Assembly (NCBI RefSeq): GCF_034347385.1
Contig: NZ_CP133777.1
Coordinates: 1,178,001 to 1,242,000, forward strand
Length of the DNA stretch: 64,000 nucleotides
Reading direction: 5' to 3'
Source of the DNA: Actimicrobium sp. CCC2.4
GTDB taxonomy: Bacteria; Pseudomonadota; Gammaproteobacteria; Burkholderiales; Burkholderiaceae_D
Shown here: positions 28,478-36,906 of the stretch, piece after piece
Numbering within the stretch: the stretch's first letter is position 1
How the letters are laid out: the number at the start of each line of letters is the position of its first letter
Made by a program: the position numbers and the translations under genes
The notes under the pieces: generated by a model
Seen by the model: the letters and a program-made list of their open reading frames with translations, nothing else
What the model was told of the DNA's origin: nothing
Databases searched by the model: none

Positions 28478-29680
28478 TTAGTGACCGAGTTCGCGCATCA
28501 CTGTTGATAGCATGGCCAGCATCTGGTCGATCTCGGCATGCGTCACATTGAGGGCCGGCATGAAGCGCAGCAGGTCAGGGCGTGGCGAGTTCAGCAGCAG
28601 ACCGACCGGCGCCATGTTGCGTGCCGCTTCGACGATTTGCGGACCGATGTCCTTGCCCAGCATCAGCGCACGCAGCAAGCCTTCGCCGCGCTCGCCCTGC
28701 AAGCCGTGCTCGGCGCACAAGGCCAGCAAGCCTTGCTGCAAATAGGCACCGCGTTCGCGCACCGTTGGCAGGAAACCTGGTGCCAGCATCGCATCGACCA
28801 CGGCGACGCCAACCGCCGCCATCAGCGGATTGCCGTTGTAGGTACCACCTTGATCGCCCGGTTCGAAGCAGGCGATTTCTTCGCGGCACAGCAGTGCGGC
28901 CAATGGCACGCCACCGCCAATGCCTTTGCCCAGCGTCATGATGTCGGGCTCGATGCCCGACAACTGATAGCCGAACAGTTCACCGGTGCGACCCATGCCG
29001 CTCTGAACTTCATCGACCATCAGCAGGATGCCGCGCTCTTTGGTCAGCGCCCGCAGCGCCTGCATGAATTCGCGCGTGGCCGGGATGACGCCGCCTTCGC
29101 CTTGCACCGGTTCGAGCATCACGCCGATGGTGGTATCGGTGATCAGGCGTTCGACGCTGGTGATGTCGTTGAGATCGGCTTTCGGAAAGCCCGACACTTG
29201 CGGTGCATACATCGTGTCCCAGCCCGGCTTGCCGCTGGCCGACATCGTGGCCAGTGTGCGACCGTGGAAGCTGTGGTCGAAGGTGATGATTTCAAAGCGG
29301 TTCTGGCCGGCGGCGTTCTTGAATTTCTTGCCGTATTTGCGTGCCAGCTTGATCCCGCCTTCGTTGGCTTCGGCACCGCTGCTGGCAAAGAACACGCGGT
29401 CAAAACACGAGTTGGCGGTCAGGCGTGCCGCTAGCGCTATCGATGGCTCATTGAAAAAAGCAGGCGACGGATTAAGCACTTTTTTCGATTGCGCGACCAG
29501 TGCATCGCTGATGCATTGCGGCGCATGGCCCAGGCAGTTGACGGCCCAGCCCTGCAGGTAATCGAGATAGCGTTTGCCGGTACTGTCGGTGAGCCACATG
29601 CCGCTGCCTTCGGTAAAGACAATCGGCGGACGGTTCGTGATGAACATCAGCGCATTGGTTTCGTATTGATTGAATTCCAT
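28478..29680 (-). CDS. argD: Acetylornithine aminotransferase family protein
   Basis: The 400-residue class III PLP aminotransferase has the expected length and motifs: [15 protein letters not shown] (phosphate-binding region), [15 protein letters not shown], the PLP aspartate in [13 protein letters not shown], and the PLP lysine in [11 protein letters not shown] near residue 252. ArgD makes N-acetylornithine in arginine synthesis and can act on succinyl-diaminopimelate. The ATG at 29680 with GGAG upstream was chosen over a start 10 codons earlier. No other arginine gene is nearby, so a related omega-amino transaminase role cannot be excluded. Confidence 0.82.
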   Translation of the reverse strand: MEFNQYETNALMFITNRPPIVFTEGSGMWLTDSTGKRYLDYLQGWAVNCLGHAPQCISDALVAQSKKVLNPSPAFFNEPSIALAARLTANSCFDRVFFASSGAEANEGGIKLARKYGKKFKNAAGQNRFEIITFDHSFHGRTLATMSASGKPGWDTMYAPQVSGFPKADLNDITSVERLITDTTIGVMLEPVQGEGGVIPATREFMQALRALTKERGILLMVDEVQSGMGRTGELFGYQLSGIEPDIMTLGKGIGGGVPLAALLCREEIACFEPGDQGGTYNGNPLMAAVGVAVVDAMLAPGFLPTVRERGAYLQQGLLALCAEHGLQGERGEGLLRALMLGKDIGPQIVEAARNMAPVGLLLNSPRPDLLRFMPALNVTHAEIDQMLAMLSTVMRELGH

Positions 29681-29725
29681 TTTCAGCGGCTCCGCAAAAG
29701 ATAAGGGCAAAACAAAAAAGCAGAC

Positions 29726-29755
29726 GAAAAAAAAGCCACAGGATTAGCCTGTGGC
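29726..29755 (-). terminator. Rho-independent terminator after the ferredoxin-reductase gene
   Basis: On the minus strand an 8-bp perfect stem (arms 29748-29755 and 29735-29742, loop of five) is followed by a T run (A run 29726-29734 on the plus strand). Confidence 0.8.
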
Positions 29756-29892
29756 ATCGGGATTAGTGAACAATCACCCGCGCGGCTTTCCTGACTGAGG
29801 CAGTCCGGGTCGACGTCGCGCGTTGGGTTTGGTGGGTGTCATGCAGCCGATGGTAGGGCGTTTGTCGCAGTGCGTCAAAACGTTTTTTTAAT

Positions 29893-30936
29893 TCATCCGG
29901 CGACCGTGGCATTGGCGGCGATATCGGCTTCGCTGGTGAACGCGTCAGCGAAGAATTCGTCTTCCGGCAAATGACAGACTGCCACGAACTCGCGTTGGGC
30001 CGCATCGACCATGACCGGCACGCCGCAGGCATAGACCTGGTGGCCGCTCAGGTCGGGCATGTCGTCCATCACGGCGCGGTGGACAAAATCGGTGCGGCCC
30101 AGCCAGTGGTCTTCGGGCAGCGCATTCGATACGACCGGCACATAAGTGAAGCCGGGTACGGTGCGGGCCCATTCTTCGCACAGCGCATTCATGTACAAAT
30201 CCTGCGGCCGGCGACCGCCCCAGTACAAGGCCATCGGGCGACCGCTTTTTTTGTGGATGGCTTGTTCGATGATGGCCTTGATAGGCGCAAAGCCGGTGCC
30301 GGAGGCGACCAGTACCATCGGCTTGGCGGAGTCATCACGCAGGAAAAAGGTGCCGTGGGGACCTTCGAAGCGCAGGATGTCGCGCTCTTTCATCGTGTTG
30401 AACACAGGATCGGTGAACAGGCCGCCAGGTGTATGACGGATGTGCAGCGTGATCTGTTCATCGAGATGCGGCGCGTTGGCCATGCTGTAACTGCGGCGCT
30501 TGCCATCCTTGAGCAAGAATTCGATGTATTGGCCGGCGCGGTATTGCAGCCGCTCGCTGGCCGGCAATTGCAGTGCCAGCAGCATCACGTCGTCGGTCAG
30601 GCGTTCGAGCTTCGCCACGCGCGACGGCAATTTCTTGATCGGGAACTCACCGATGCCGGCGACTTCGCGCACTTCGATCTGCAAGTCGCTGTGCGGGGTC
30701 GCGCAGCAAAATAGCGCGCCACCGGTTTCTTCTTCGGCGACTGACAAGGCCTTGGCCTGATGCGTGCCGTGAGTGACAGAGCCACTGAGGAGCTTGCCTT
30801 TGCAACTGCCGCAGGCGCCGTTCTTGCAGCCATACGGCAGGCCGACGCCGGCGCGGATGGCCGCGGCCAGGACGGTTTCATCGGCAGCGCAGCTGAACTG
30901 GTGGCCGCTAGGAGCGACGGTAATCTGGAAAGTCAT
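29893..30936 (-). CDS. 2Fe-2S ferredoxin-NAD(P)H reductase (CDP-6-deoxy-glucoseen reductase-like)
   Basis: The 347-residue protein has an N-terminal plant-type [2Fe-2S] domain with cysteines 37, 42, 45 and 77 (YGCKNGACGSC, then ALFCC), then an FAD domain (RRSYSMANAP) and an NAD(P) domain (VASGTGFAPIKAIIEQA). This layout is shared by AscD-type reductases and by reductases of aromatic-ring oxygenases. No deoxysugar pathway or oxygenase is next to it, so the true partner is unknown. The start at 30936 has AGGA upstream. Its start is only 12 bases from that of the divergent gene. Confidence 0.82.
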   Translation of the reverse strand: MTFQITVAPSGHQFSCAADETVLAAAIRAGVGLPYGCKNGACGSCKGKLLSGSVTHGTHQAKALSVAEEETGGALFCCATPHSDLQIEVREVAGIGEFPIKKLPSRVAKLERLTDDVMLLALQLPASERLQYRAGQYIEFLLKDGKRRSYSMANAPHLDEQITLHIRHTPGGLFTDPVFNTMKERDILRFEGPHGTFFLRDDSAKPMVLVASGTGFAPIKAIIEQAIHKKSGRPMALYWGGRRPQDLYMNALCEEWARTVPGFTYVPVVSNALPEDHWLGRTDFVHRAVMDDMPDLSGHQVYACGVPVMVDAAQREFVAVCHLPEDEFFADAFTSEADIAANATVAG

Positions 30937-30948
30937 ACAATCCTGAAC

Positions 30949-31851
30949 ATGAATAAAAGTCTGACTACGAAAAAAATCGGCTTGCCGCGTTTGCTGATCA
31001 TCGGTTGTGGCGACGTCGGCATGCGCCTGCTGCCACTGTTGCATGCACGCTTTCGCGTGTTCGCCGTGACCAGCCAGCCTGGCCGGGTCGCCGAATTGCG
31101 TGCCGCAGGGGCGATACCCATCGTCGCCAATCTGGATGAACCGGATAGCCTGGCCCGGCTATCCCGCCTGGCCCGCTATGTCGTGCATCTGGCACCACCG
31201 CAAAGCGACGGCACGACCGACCGGCGTACGCGTAATTTGTGTTCCATTTTACCCGACGCAGCCACTGTCGTTTATGTCAGCACCAGCGGCGTGTATGGCG
31301 ATTGCGGTGGCGCGCTGATCGATGAAACCCGGCCGGTCAATCCGGTCAATGCCCGTGCCAGACGGCGGGTCGATGCCGAGCAGGTTTTACGGCGCTGGGC
31401 CCGCCGCGTGCATGGCCGTCTTGGCATCCTGCGCGTGCCCGGGATTTATGGCGCGGACCGCTTGCCGCTGGAGCGTTTGCGCAAGGGCACGCCGGCGCTG
31501 GTCGCCGCCGATGACGTCTACACCAACCATATCCATGCCGATGATCTGGCGCGCATCATTGCCACCACCTTGTTCCGGCTGCAGCCAAACCGGGTCGTAC
31601 ACACCGTCGATGATTCGGCAATGAAGATGGGCGAGTATTTCGATACGGTGGCCGACGCCTTCGGCATGCCAAGACCGCCGCGCCTGCCACGCACCGAATT
31701 GCGTGAGCTGGTGTCGCCGATGCTGCTGTCGTTCATGTCGGAATCACGGCAGTTGAGCAACCGGCGATTGAAGCAGGAACTCGGCGTGCGGCTGCAGTAT
31801 CCGACGGTGGCAGATGCATTGCGTGCAATTGAATCGGCCGCAAGCGATTGA
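30949..31851 (+). CDS. NAD(P)-dependent epimerase/dehydratase family protein (extended SDR)
   Basis: The 300-residue Rossmann-fold protein has LLIIGCGDVGMRLLPLL (residues 15-31) as the cofactor motif, followed by YVSTSGVYGDCGG (the usual catalytic Ser/Tyr region) and an NHIHADDLARII segment typical of YeeZ/SDR-a8-like proteins. The Tyr-x3-Lys pair is not obvious because YGDCG lacks the Lys, so catalysis may be atypical. The ATG at 30949 has no clear ribosome site and could be leaderless. It faces away from the ferredoxin-reductase gene. Substrate is unknown. Confidence 0.82.
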   Translation: MNKSLTTKKIGLPRLLIIGCGDVGMRLLPLLHARFRVFAVTSQPGRVAELRAAGAIPIVANLDEPDSLARLSRLARYVVHLAPPQSDGTTDRRTRNLCSILPDAATVVYVSTSGVYGDCGGALIDETRPVNPVNARARRRVDAEQVLRRWARRVHGRLGILRVPGIYGADRLPLERLRKGTPALVAADDVYTNHIHADDLARIIATTLFRLQPNRVVHTVDDSAMKMGEYFDTVADAFGMPRPPRLPRTELRELVSPMLLSFMSESRQLSNRRLKQELGVRLQYPTVADALRAIESAASD

Positions 31852-31951
31852 GAAGCGTGCGGGCTAAGTGAGCCAACGCATGGACGGGTGGCTGGTTTCG
31901 GTTAGGATGAAGCTTCCGTTTTCCGAAACTCACTACGACCAAGGAACCATC

Positions 31952-32257
31952 ATGAAAAACTTATCAACGATGCTTGTTACCGGCGCACTGTTTTGCCTGT
32001 CTTCCGCCGCGTTTGCAGCCAGCCACACCGCAGCACCGATGGCACCGATGCCGGCCGACGGTGCCAAGCCGATGATGAAGCACGACAAAGGCGGCAAGCA
32101 CGCAGCGATGATGAAGGACATGGACGCCAACGGCGACGGCATGATTTCGAAGGAAGAATTCATGAAGCACCATGAAAAAATGTTTGATGCGATGCCAAAG
32201 AACAAAGATGGAATGGTCGACATGAAATCCATGCATGCACCGGCAATGAAGAAGTAG
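31952..32257 (+). CDS. Small exported EF-hand protein
   Basis: The 101-residue protein has a signal peptide (residues 1-22) followed by a Met-, Lys- and His-rich region. A complete EF-hand loop, DANGDGMISKEE, lies at residues 58-69, and a degenerate second one (NKDGMVDMKS) near 83-92. It should bind calcium in the periplasm. The high Met and His content might also bind other metals. The start at 31952 is set by the signal peptide; an upstream GTG would add a charged extension. It converges with an Ala/Lys-rich exported protein and shares its terminator. Confidence 0.85.
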   Translation: MKNLSTMLVTGALFCLSSAAFAASHTAAPMAPMPADGAKPMMKHDKGGKHAAMMKDMDANGDGMISKEEFMKHHEKMFDAMPKNKDGMVDMKSMHAPAMKK

Positions 32258-32276
32258 ATTTTTCTGCTTCGCCCAC

Positions 32277-32305
32277 AAAAAAGACAGGCATTGCCTGTCT
32301 TTTTT
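32277..32305. terminator. Bidirectional Rho-independent terminator
   Basis: A 9-bp perfect stem (32281-32289 and 32293-32301) with a three-base loop has an A run on the left and a T run on the right. It can serve both convergent small genes. Confidence 0.88.
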
Positions 32306-32322
32306 ATGGAGAGAGCGGGTGA

Positions 32323-32814
32323 TTATTTAACGGTTGCTGCTTTCACGTCGGCTTTGCCTTCGGCCTTGACTGCTGCGGTTTCCGATTTTGCTTTCATCTT
32401 GTCGGCACCGGCTTCAACCTTTGTCATGCCGACTTTTTCATCGGCCTTGATGCTGGTTTTTTCAGCTTTGGCATCGGCTTTTGCGCTGGTCATGTCAGCC
32501 TTGGCTTCAGCTTTGGTCTTGTCTGCTGGTGCGGCAGCGGCGACATCATGTTTTGCTTCAGCTTTGGCTTTTGCCGACTTTGTGTGGGCCTTGGCTTTCT
32601 GGGTTTCTGCCTTGGTCACGGCTTTGTTGACGGACGCGTCGGCTTTGGCATCGGTCTTGACTTCGGCGCTCACTGCCTTGGTATCTGCCTTGGCGGCTTT
32701 GGCTTCGGCCTTGACGACGGCCGGTGTTGCAGGGGCAGCAAGGGGGGCTGGAGCTTGAGCAAAAACTGACGAAGCAAACAGACCGGCGATCAGGGTAGCG
32801 ATTAACTTGTTCAT
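32323..32814 (-). CDS. Exported Ala/Lys-rich low-complexity protein
   Basis: The 163-residue protein has a signal peptide (residues 1-19, ending SSVFA) and then almost only Ala, Lys, Asp, Glu, Thr and Val arranged as irregular AKAEAK and AKADxK units. No domain is recognisable. The pattern suggests a long charged helix, as in TolA linkers, histone H1-like or LEA-like proteins. It probably stays periplasmic. Function is unknown; the composition supports only a structural or polyanion-binding guess. Confidence 0.75.
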   Translation of the reverse strand: MNKLIATLIAGLFASSVFAQAPAPLAAPATPAVVKAEAKAAKADTKAVSAEVKTDAKADASVNKAVTKAETQKAKAHTKSAKAKAEAKHDVAAAAPADKTKAEAKADMTSAKADAKAEKTSIKADEKVGMTKVEAGADKMKAKSETAAVKAEGKADVKAATVK

Positions 32815-33031
32815 TGTATTTCCTTGGCAGAGTCAGCAGCCGGGATGGCTTGCAGTGCAGTCAATAACGCCAGCCAGTGAGGCTCGTTGACCCGGTTTCG
32901 GCTTGCTTTGTGAGCGTATGTAACGGCTGGTCTGCACAAGGAGGTGGTTTATCCGGCAAGCGCTACTTGCTGGTAAGGATGTTTTACCGCTTCGTAGACA
33001 GGGCTGGCGTAATAGCCGGCACGCGAGCGCC

Positions 33032-34834
33032 TCAGGTCAGCGACGAAGTCACCTTCAGCACCTCTTCGGCCGTCGTGGTGCCATCGATGATTTTCATGGC
33101 GCCGGCGACGCGCAGCGGTTGCATGCCGTCGTGGATGCTTTGCTGGCGCAAGGCGTGGATGTCGCTTTCAGCCTTGATCAGTTTCGAGAAAGGTTGCGAC
33201 ACCATCAGCAATTCGTACAGTCCGGTGCGGCCCCGAAAACCGGTATGGCGGCATTCGGTACAACCGACCGGTCGATAGATCGCAGCGGGTTTCGGAATGC
33301 TGAATCCTTCGGTCAGGCTGGCCCAGACTTCGTCCTGCAGTGCGCCATCGGGTGTCTTGCAATGGCTGCATAAGGTCCGCACCAGCCGCTGCGCCATGAT
33401 GCCGATCAACGTGCTTTCAAGCAGGTAGTACGGCACGCCGAGTTCGAGCAGGCGCATCACCGCCGACGGGGCGTCGTTGGTGTGCAGCGTCGATAGCACC
33501 AGATGTCCGGTGAGCGCAGCCTGAATGGCCATCTCGGCCGTTTCGAGGTCGCGGATTTCACCGACCATGATGATGTCCGGATCCTGCCGCATCAGCGCGC
33601 GCACGCCATCGGCAAACGTCAGGTCGATGCCGTGCTGGATCTGCATCTGGTTAAACGACGGCTCGACCATTTCGATCGGGTCTTCGACGGTGCAGACATT
33701 GACCTCGGACGTCGCCAGTGCCTTGAGCGTGGTGTAGAGCGTGGTGGTCTTGCCGGAGCCGGTCGGACCGGTGACGAGGATGATGCCGTGCGCGCGCTTG
33801 GTCAGCGTGTCCCAGCGCAGCGCATCGGCGGGCGGGAAGCCGAGCTCCGGCAAGGTCTTGACGACCACCTCGGGATCGAAAATCCGCATCACCAGCTTTT
33901 CGCCGAAGACGGTCGGCAGCGTGGACAGGCGCAGCTCGATTTCCTGGCCTTGCGGTGTGCGGGTCTTGATGCGGCCATCGAGCGGACGGCGTTTTTCGAT
34001 GACGTCCATGCGACCCAGCAGCTTGATGCGCGCAGTCATCGCAATCATCACCGTGGCCGGCACCTGGTAGACCTGGTGCAGCACGCCATCGATACGGAAG
34101 CGGATCGCGCTGAAGTCGCGCTTGGGTTCGAGGTGGATGTCCGAGGCGCGCTGTTCGAACGCGTATTGCCACAGCCAGTCGACGATGTTGATGATGTGCT
34201 GGTCGTTGGCATCGACCTGCCGGTTGCCTTGCCCGAGTTCGACCAGCTGCTCGAAATTGTGGCGCGTGGCGATGTCCTGGCCGTTGAGTTTGTGGGCCCC
34301 CTTGATGGATTTGGCCAGCGTGAAAAATTGTGCAGTGTACTGCGCAATATCGAGCGGGCTGGCGACCACCAGTCGCACGCTGCGCCGGGTAATCTTGGCG
34401 ATCTCGGCCAGCCAGTCGACCGAAAACGGCTCGGCCGTCGCGACAATCAGTTCGGTCGCCGTCAGTTCGATTGGCAGGATATGGAAGCGCGCCGCGTAGC
34501 TGGCCGACATCACGTCGGCGACTTTGGTGAAGTCGATTTTCAGCGGGTCGATGCGATAGAACGGCAAGTTGACCTTGCCGGCCATCCACTCGGTGAGCAT
34601 GTCCAGCGTTAGCGCGCGGTGCGGTGGCAGTGCCGAGGTCAGCTTCGATTGCGCCACGGCCGTCAGCGGATGCATGGTCAGCGTGGCATTGCGCAGGATG
34701 CCTTGTGCGGCGGTGAAGCGCGCCTTGACGTCGGCTTTTTCGACGATGCCGTCAGCCAGTAACCACGTGAACACCTGCTGCAGGTCGATGAACTTGCTGT
34801 TGGCCTTGACGACGGGAACCGGTTGAGCGGACAT
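33032..34834 (-). CDS. GspE/PulE/PilB family ATPase
   Basis: The 600-residue protein has the architecture of type II secretion and type IV pilus assembly ATPases: an N-terminal MshEN-like region (residues 1-180), then the ATPase core with Walker A GPTGSGKTTT near 353-362, the Asp box, Walker B (DPDIIMVGEIRDLETAEMA) and a His box (GHLVLSTLHTND). Paired cysteines CSHC and CTEC near 490-535 form the usual zinc site. It is intact. No pilC, pilD, pilA or gsp genes are adjacent, so the partner apparatus must be elsewhere. A 217-base gap before the next gene on this strand holds no gene. Confidence 0.9.
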   Translation of the reverse strand: MSAQPVPVVKANSKFIDLQQVFTWLLADGIVEKADVKARFTAAQGILRNATLTMHPLTAVAQSKLTSALPPHRALTLDMLTEWMAGKVNLPFYRIDPLKIDFTKVADVMSASYAARFHILPIELTATELIVATAEPFSVDWLAEIAKITRRSVRLVVASPLDIAQYTAQFFTLAKSIKGAHKLNGQDIATRHNFEQLVELGQGNRQVDANDQHIINIVDWLWQYAFEQRASDIHLEPKRDFSAIRFRIDGVLHQVYQVPATVMIAMTARIKLLGRMDVIEKRRPLDGRIKTRTPQGQEIELRLSTLPTVFGEKLVMRIFDPEVVVKTLPELGFPPADALRWDTLTKRAHGIILVTGPTGSGKTTTLYTTLKALATSEVNVCTVEDPIEMVEPSFNQMQIQHGIDLTFADGVRALMRQDPDIIMVGEIRDLETAEMAIQAALTGHLVLSTLHTNDAPSAVMRLLELGVPYYLLESTLIGIMAQRLVRTLCSHCKTPDGALQDEVWASLTEGFSIPKPAAIYRPVGCTECRHTGFRGRTGLYELLMVSQPFSKLIKAESDIHALRQQSIHDGMQPLRVAGAMKIIDGTTTAEEVLKVTSSLT

Positions 34835-34881
34835 GGCGGGCGCGCTTTCGCTGAGTGATGGACGGCGGATCGGCAGGTGTT

Positions 34882-35712
34882 TCAGAAGCAGTGTTCCGCA
34901 GCCGGGAAGGTCCCTTCCTTGACCGCCTTGATGTAGGCGCTGACGGCACCATCGATACTGCCTTGTCCGTCCATGAAGTTTTTCACGAAGCGTGCCTTGC
35001 GACCCGGAAACGCTCCCAGCATGTCATGCATCACCAGCACCTGGCCAGAACAATCGGGACCGGCTCCGATACCTATGGTCGGAATCGCCAGCAATGTGGT
35101 TGCTTCCTTGCCGAGTGCCGCCGGAATGGCTTCGAACAGCATCACGGCAGCACCGGCGGCTTGCAGTGCGAGCGCATCGGATTTGAGTTGGTCGGCGCTG
35201 GCGACCGACTTGCCTTGCACCTTGTAGCCGCCGAGCTGATGCACCGATTGCGGTGTCAGGCCGAGGTGGGCGCAGACCGGCACGCCGCGCTCGGTCAGGA
35301 AACGTACCGTTTCGACCAGCCAGTGGCCGCCTTCGAGCTTGACGATCTGCGCGCCGGCCTGCATCAGCAACACCGCATTGGCATAGGCGCTCTCAGGCGT
35401 GGCATAACTGCCGAAGGGCAGGTCGGCCATCAGCATCGCCGTGTGGTTGCCGCGTGCAACGCAGGCGGTGTGGTAAGCCATGTCGGCCACCGTCACCGGC
35501 AAGGTCGAGTCGTGGCCCTGGCTGACCATGCCGAGCGAATCGCCGACCAGCATAATGTCGATGCCGCAGCGATCCATCAGTGCCGAAAAGCTGGCGTCGT
35601 AGCAGGTCAGCATCGTGATTTTTTCGCCGGCCTGGCGCAGTGCTGCCAGCGTGTGGATAGTGACCGGCTTGTTGCGACCGGCGCTCTGGTTTTCTTGCAG
35701 ATATCCTGCCAT
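34882..35712 (-). CDS. panB: 3-methyl-2-oxobutanoate hydroxymethyltransferase
   Basis: PanB adds a hydroxymethyl group from methylene-tetrahydrofolate to ketoisovalerate, the first step to pantothenate. The 276-residue protein has the signatures [27 protein letters not shown] near residues 37-63, KLEGG and the [18 protein letters not shown] segment. ATG at 35712 has GGGGA at good spacing; an ATG two codons earlier (35718) overlaps the kinase stop as ATGA and is the alternative. It is the last gene of the hda-to-panB run. panC is not adjacent. Confidence 0.95.
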   Translation of the reverse strand: MAGYLQENQSAGRNKPVTIHTLAALRQAGEKITMLTCYDASFSALMDRCGIDIMLVGDSLGMVSQGHDSTLPVTVADMAYHTACVARGNHTAMLMADLPFGSYATPESAYANAVLLMQAGAQIVKLEGGHWLVETVRFLTERGVPVCAHLGLTPQSVHQLGGYKVQGKSVASADQLKSDALALQAAGAAVMLFEAIPAALGKEATTLLAIPTIGIGAGPDCSGQVLVMHDMLGAFPGRKARFVKNFMDGQGSIDGAVSAYIKAVKEGTFPAAEHCF

Positions 35713-35714
35713 CG

Positions 35715-36356
35715 TCATTCCCCGAGGTTAAAGAACTCGCGCTTGCCGCGCATGTTCCGGATGCGCATCACCAGCTGGTTGAAGTCTTCGTCGCGCTCGA
35801 TCGGATTGAAGTGGTCGGCATTGACGATGAGCAGTGGCGCCGCGTCGTAGTGATAGAAAAAACGGCTGTAGCTTTCGCACACGCGCGTCAGATAGTTTTC
35901 CGAGATGCCGGCTTCGACGGTCACGCCACGCTTGCGCACGCGTTCGATCAGGGTGGCCGGCTCGGCTTGCAGATAGATCACCAGGTCCGGCACCGGTGCT
36001 TGCGGATGCAGGTTGTCGTACATCTGCTGGTACAGGTTGAGCTCGTCATCGCCCAGCGTCAGGCGGGCAAACAGCGGGTCCTTGTCGATCAGGAAATCGG
36101 ATACCAGCGAGGCATTGAAAAAATCTGTTTGCGCCAGATCGCGCAACTGGTTCATGCGCTGGAACAGAAAGAACATCTGCGTCGGCAGCGCGTAGCGTTC
36201 GGCATCGCGATAGAAACGTTCGAGGAAGGGATTCTCTTCGGGGCGTTCGAGCAGCAGTTGCGCACCGAAATTCTCGCCGAGCTTTTGTGCGAGGGAGGAT
36301 TTGCCGACACCGATCGGACCTTCAACAACGATGTAATTGTATTTATCGAAATTCAT
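35715..36356 (-). CDS. Deoxynucleoside kinase (dAdo/dGuo/dCyd kinase family)
   Basis: The 213-residue P-loop kinase has [19 protein letters not shown] at about residues 8-26 and the [13 protein letters not shown] segment that follows in deoxyadenosine/deoxyguanosine kinases, with the LID region [12 protein letters not shown]. It phosphorylates deoxynucleosides for salvage. In many betaproteobacteria it sits between folK and panB, as here. The ATG at 36356 was chosen because the P-loop usually lies near the N-terminus; a GTG seven codons earlier is possible. The end overlaps the possible early panB start. Confidence 0.88.
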   Translation of the reverse strand: MNFDKYNYIVVEGPIGVGKSSLAQKLGENFGAQLLLERPEENPFLERFYRDAERYALPTQMFFLFQRMNQLRDLAQTDFFNASLVSDFLIDKDPLFARLTLGDDELNLYQQMYDNLHPQAPVPDLVIYLQAEPATLIERVRKRGVTVEAGISENYLTRVCESYSRFFYHYDAAPLLIVNADHFNPIERDEDFNQLVMRIRNMRGKREFFNLGE

Positions 36357-36432
36357 GATCTTTTGAAGTAAGTCCACCCATCACAACGTCACAGACAGCC
36401 AGCCGCACGGTACCAACCATGAACAACCGGCG

Positions 36433-36906
36433 CTACATTTTTTGTATGACTTGCCCGGCGACGCCATCGACGTAGGTATGTGCCGGCCCGTAGCCGGGAA
36501 TGCCGATCAGCGCATCAAGCTGCAACAACGGGATTAGCGTGAAGGCGCGCTGCGTCAGGCGCGGATGCGGCACCGTCAGCGTTGCACTCTGGTGCTGTTC
36601 GCTGCCGAACAGCAGCACATCGAGGTCCAGCGTACGCGGCGCGTTCGGATACGGCCGTTCCCGTCCGAAGGCCAATTCTATCTGCTGCAATTGCGCCAGC
36701 AGGGCGGGCGCAGTCAAGCTCGTGTCGATCTGCGCCACGGCATTGACATAATCGTCCCCGGTCGACGCGATGGGCGCGCTACGAAACAGGCTTGACTGCG
36801 CCTTCAGTCGGGTCGCCGGTAGCGCATCGATGGCCAGCAGCGCGCGTTCTACGGTCTCGCGCGCATTGCCAAGATTGGCACCCAGACCGACATAGGCAAT
36901 CGTCAC
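36433..36906 (-). CDS. folK: 2-amino-4-hydroxy-6-hydroxymethyldihydropteridine pyrophosphokinase
   Basis: FolK transfers pyrophosphate from ATP to 6-hydroxymethyl-dihydropterin in folate synthesis. The 157-residue protein has AYVGLGANLGN at residues 4-14 and the signature RTLDLDVLLFG near 91-101, followed by VPHPRLTQRAFTLIPL. It starts with GTG at 36906, which overlaps the pcnB stop (GTGA), so translation is probably coupled to pcnB. Confidence 0.95.
   Translation of the reverse strand: MTIAYVGLGANLGNARETVERALLAIDALPATRLKAQSSLFRSAPIASTGDDYVNAVAQIDTSLTAPALLAQLQQIELAFGRERPYPNAPRTLDLDVLLFGSEQHQSATLTVPHPRLTQRAFTLIPLLQLDALIGIPGYGPAHTYVDGVAGQVIQKM

Noticed and set aside
29763..30032. Minus-strand frame overlapping the end of the ferredoxin-reductase gene, with a DELKKRFDALRQT segment
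   Set aside because: Most of it overlaps a strong gene in another frame, it runs through the terminator at 29726-29755 region, and has no ribosome site.
32323..32814. Ala/Lys-rich gene as a non-coding repeat region
   Set aside because: It has a proper signal peptide and uninterrupted frame, and the opposite strand frame is poorer; a protein is more likely.
33503..34612. A 369-codon plus-strand frame across the PilB/GspE-type ATPase
   Set aside because: It is antisense to a gene with complete ATPase motifs.
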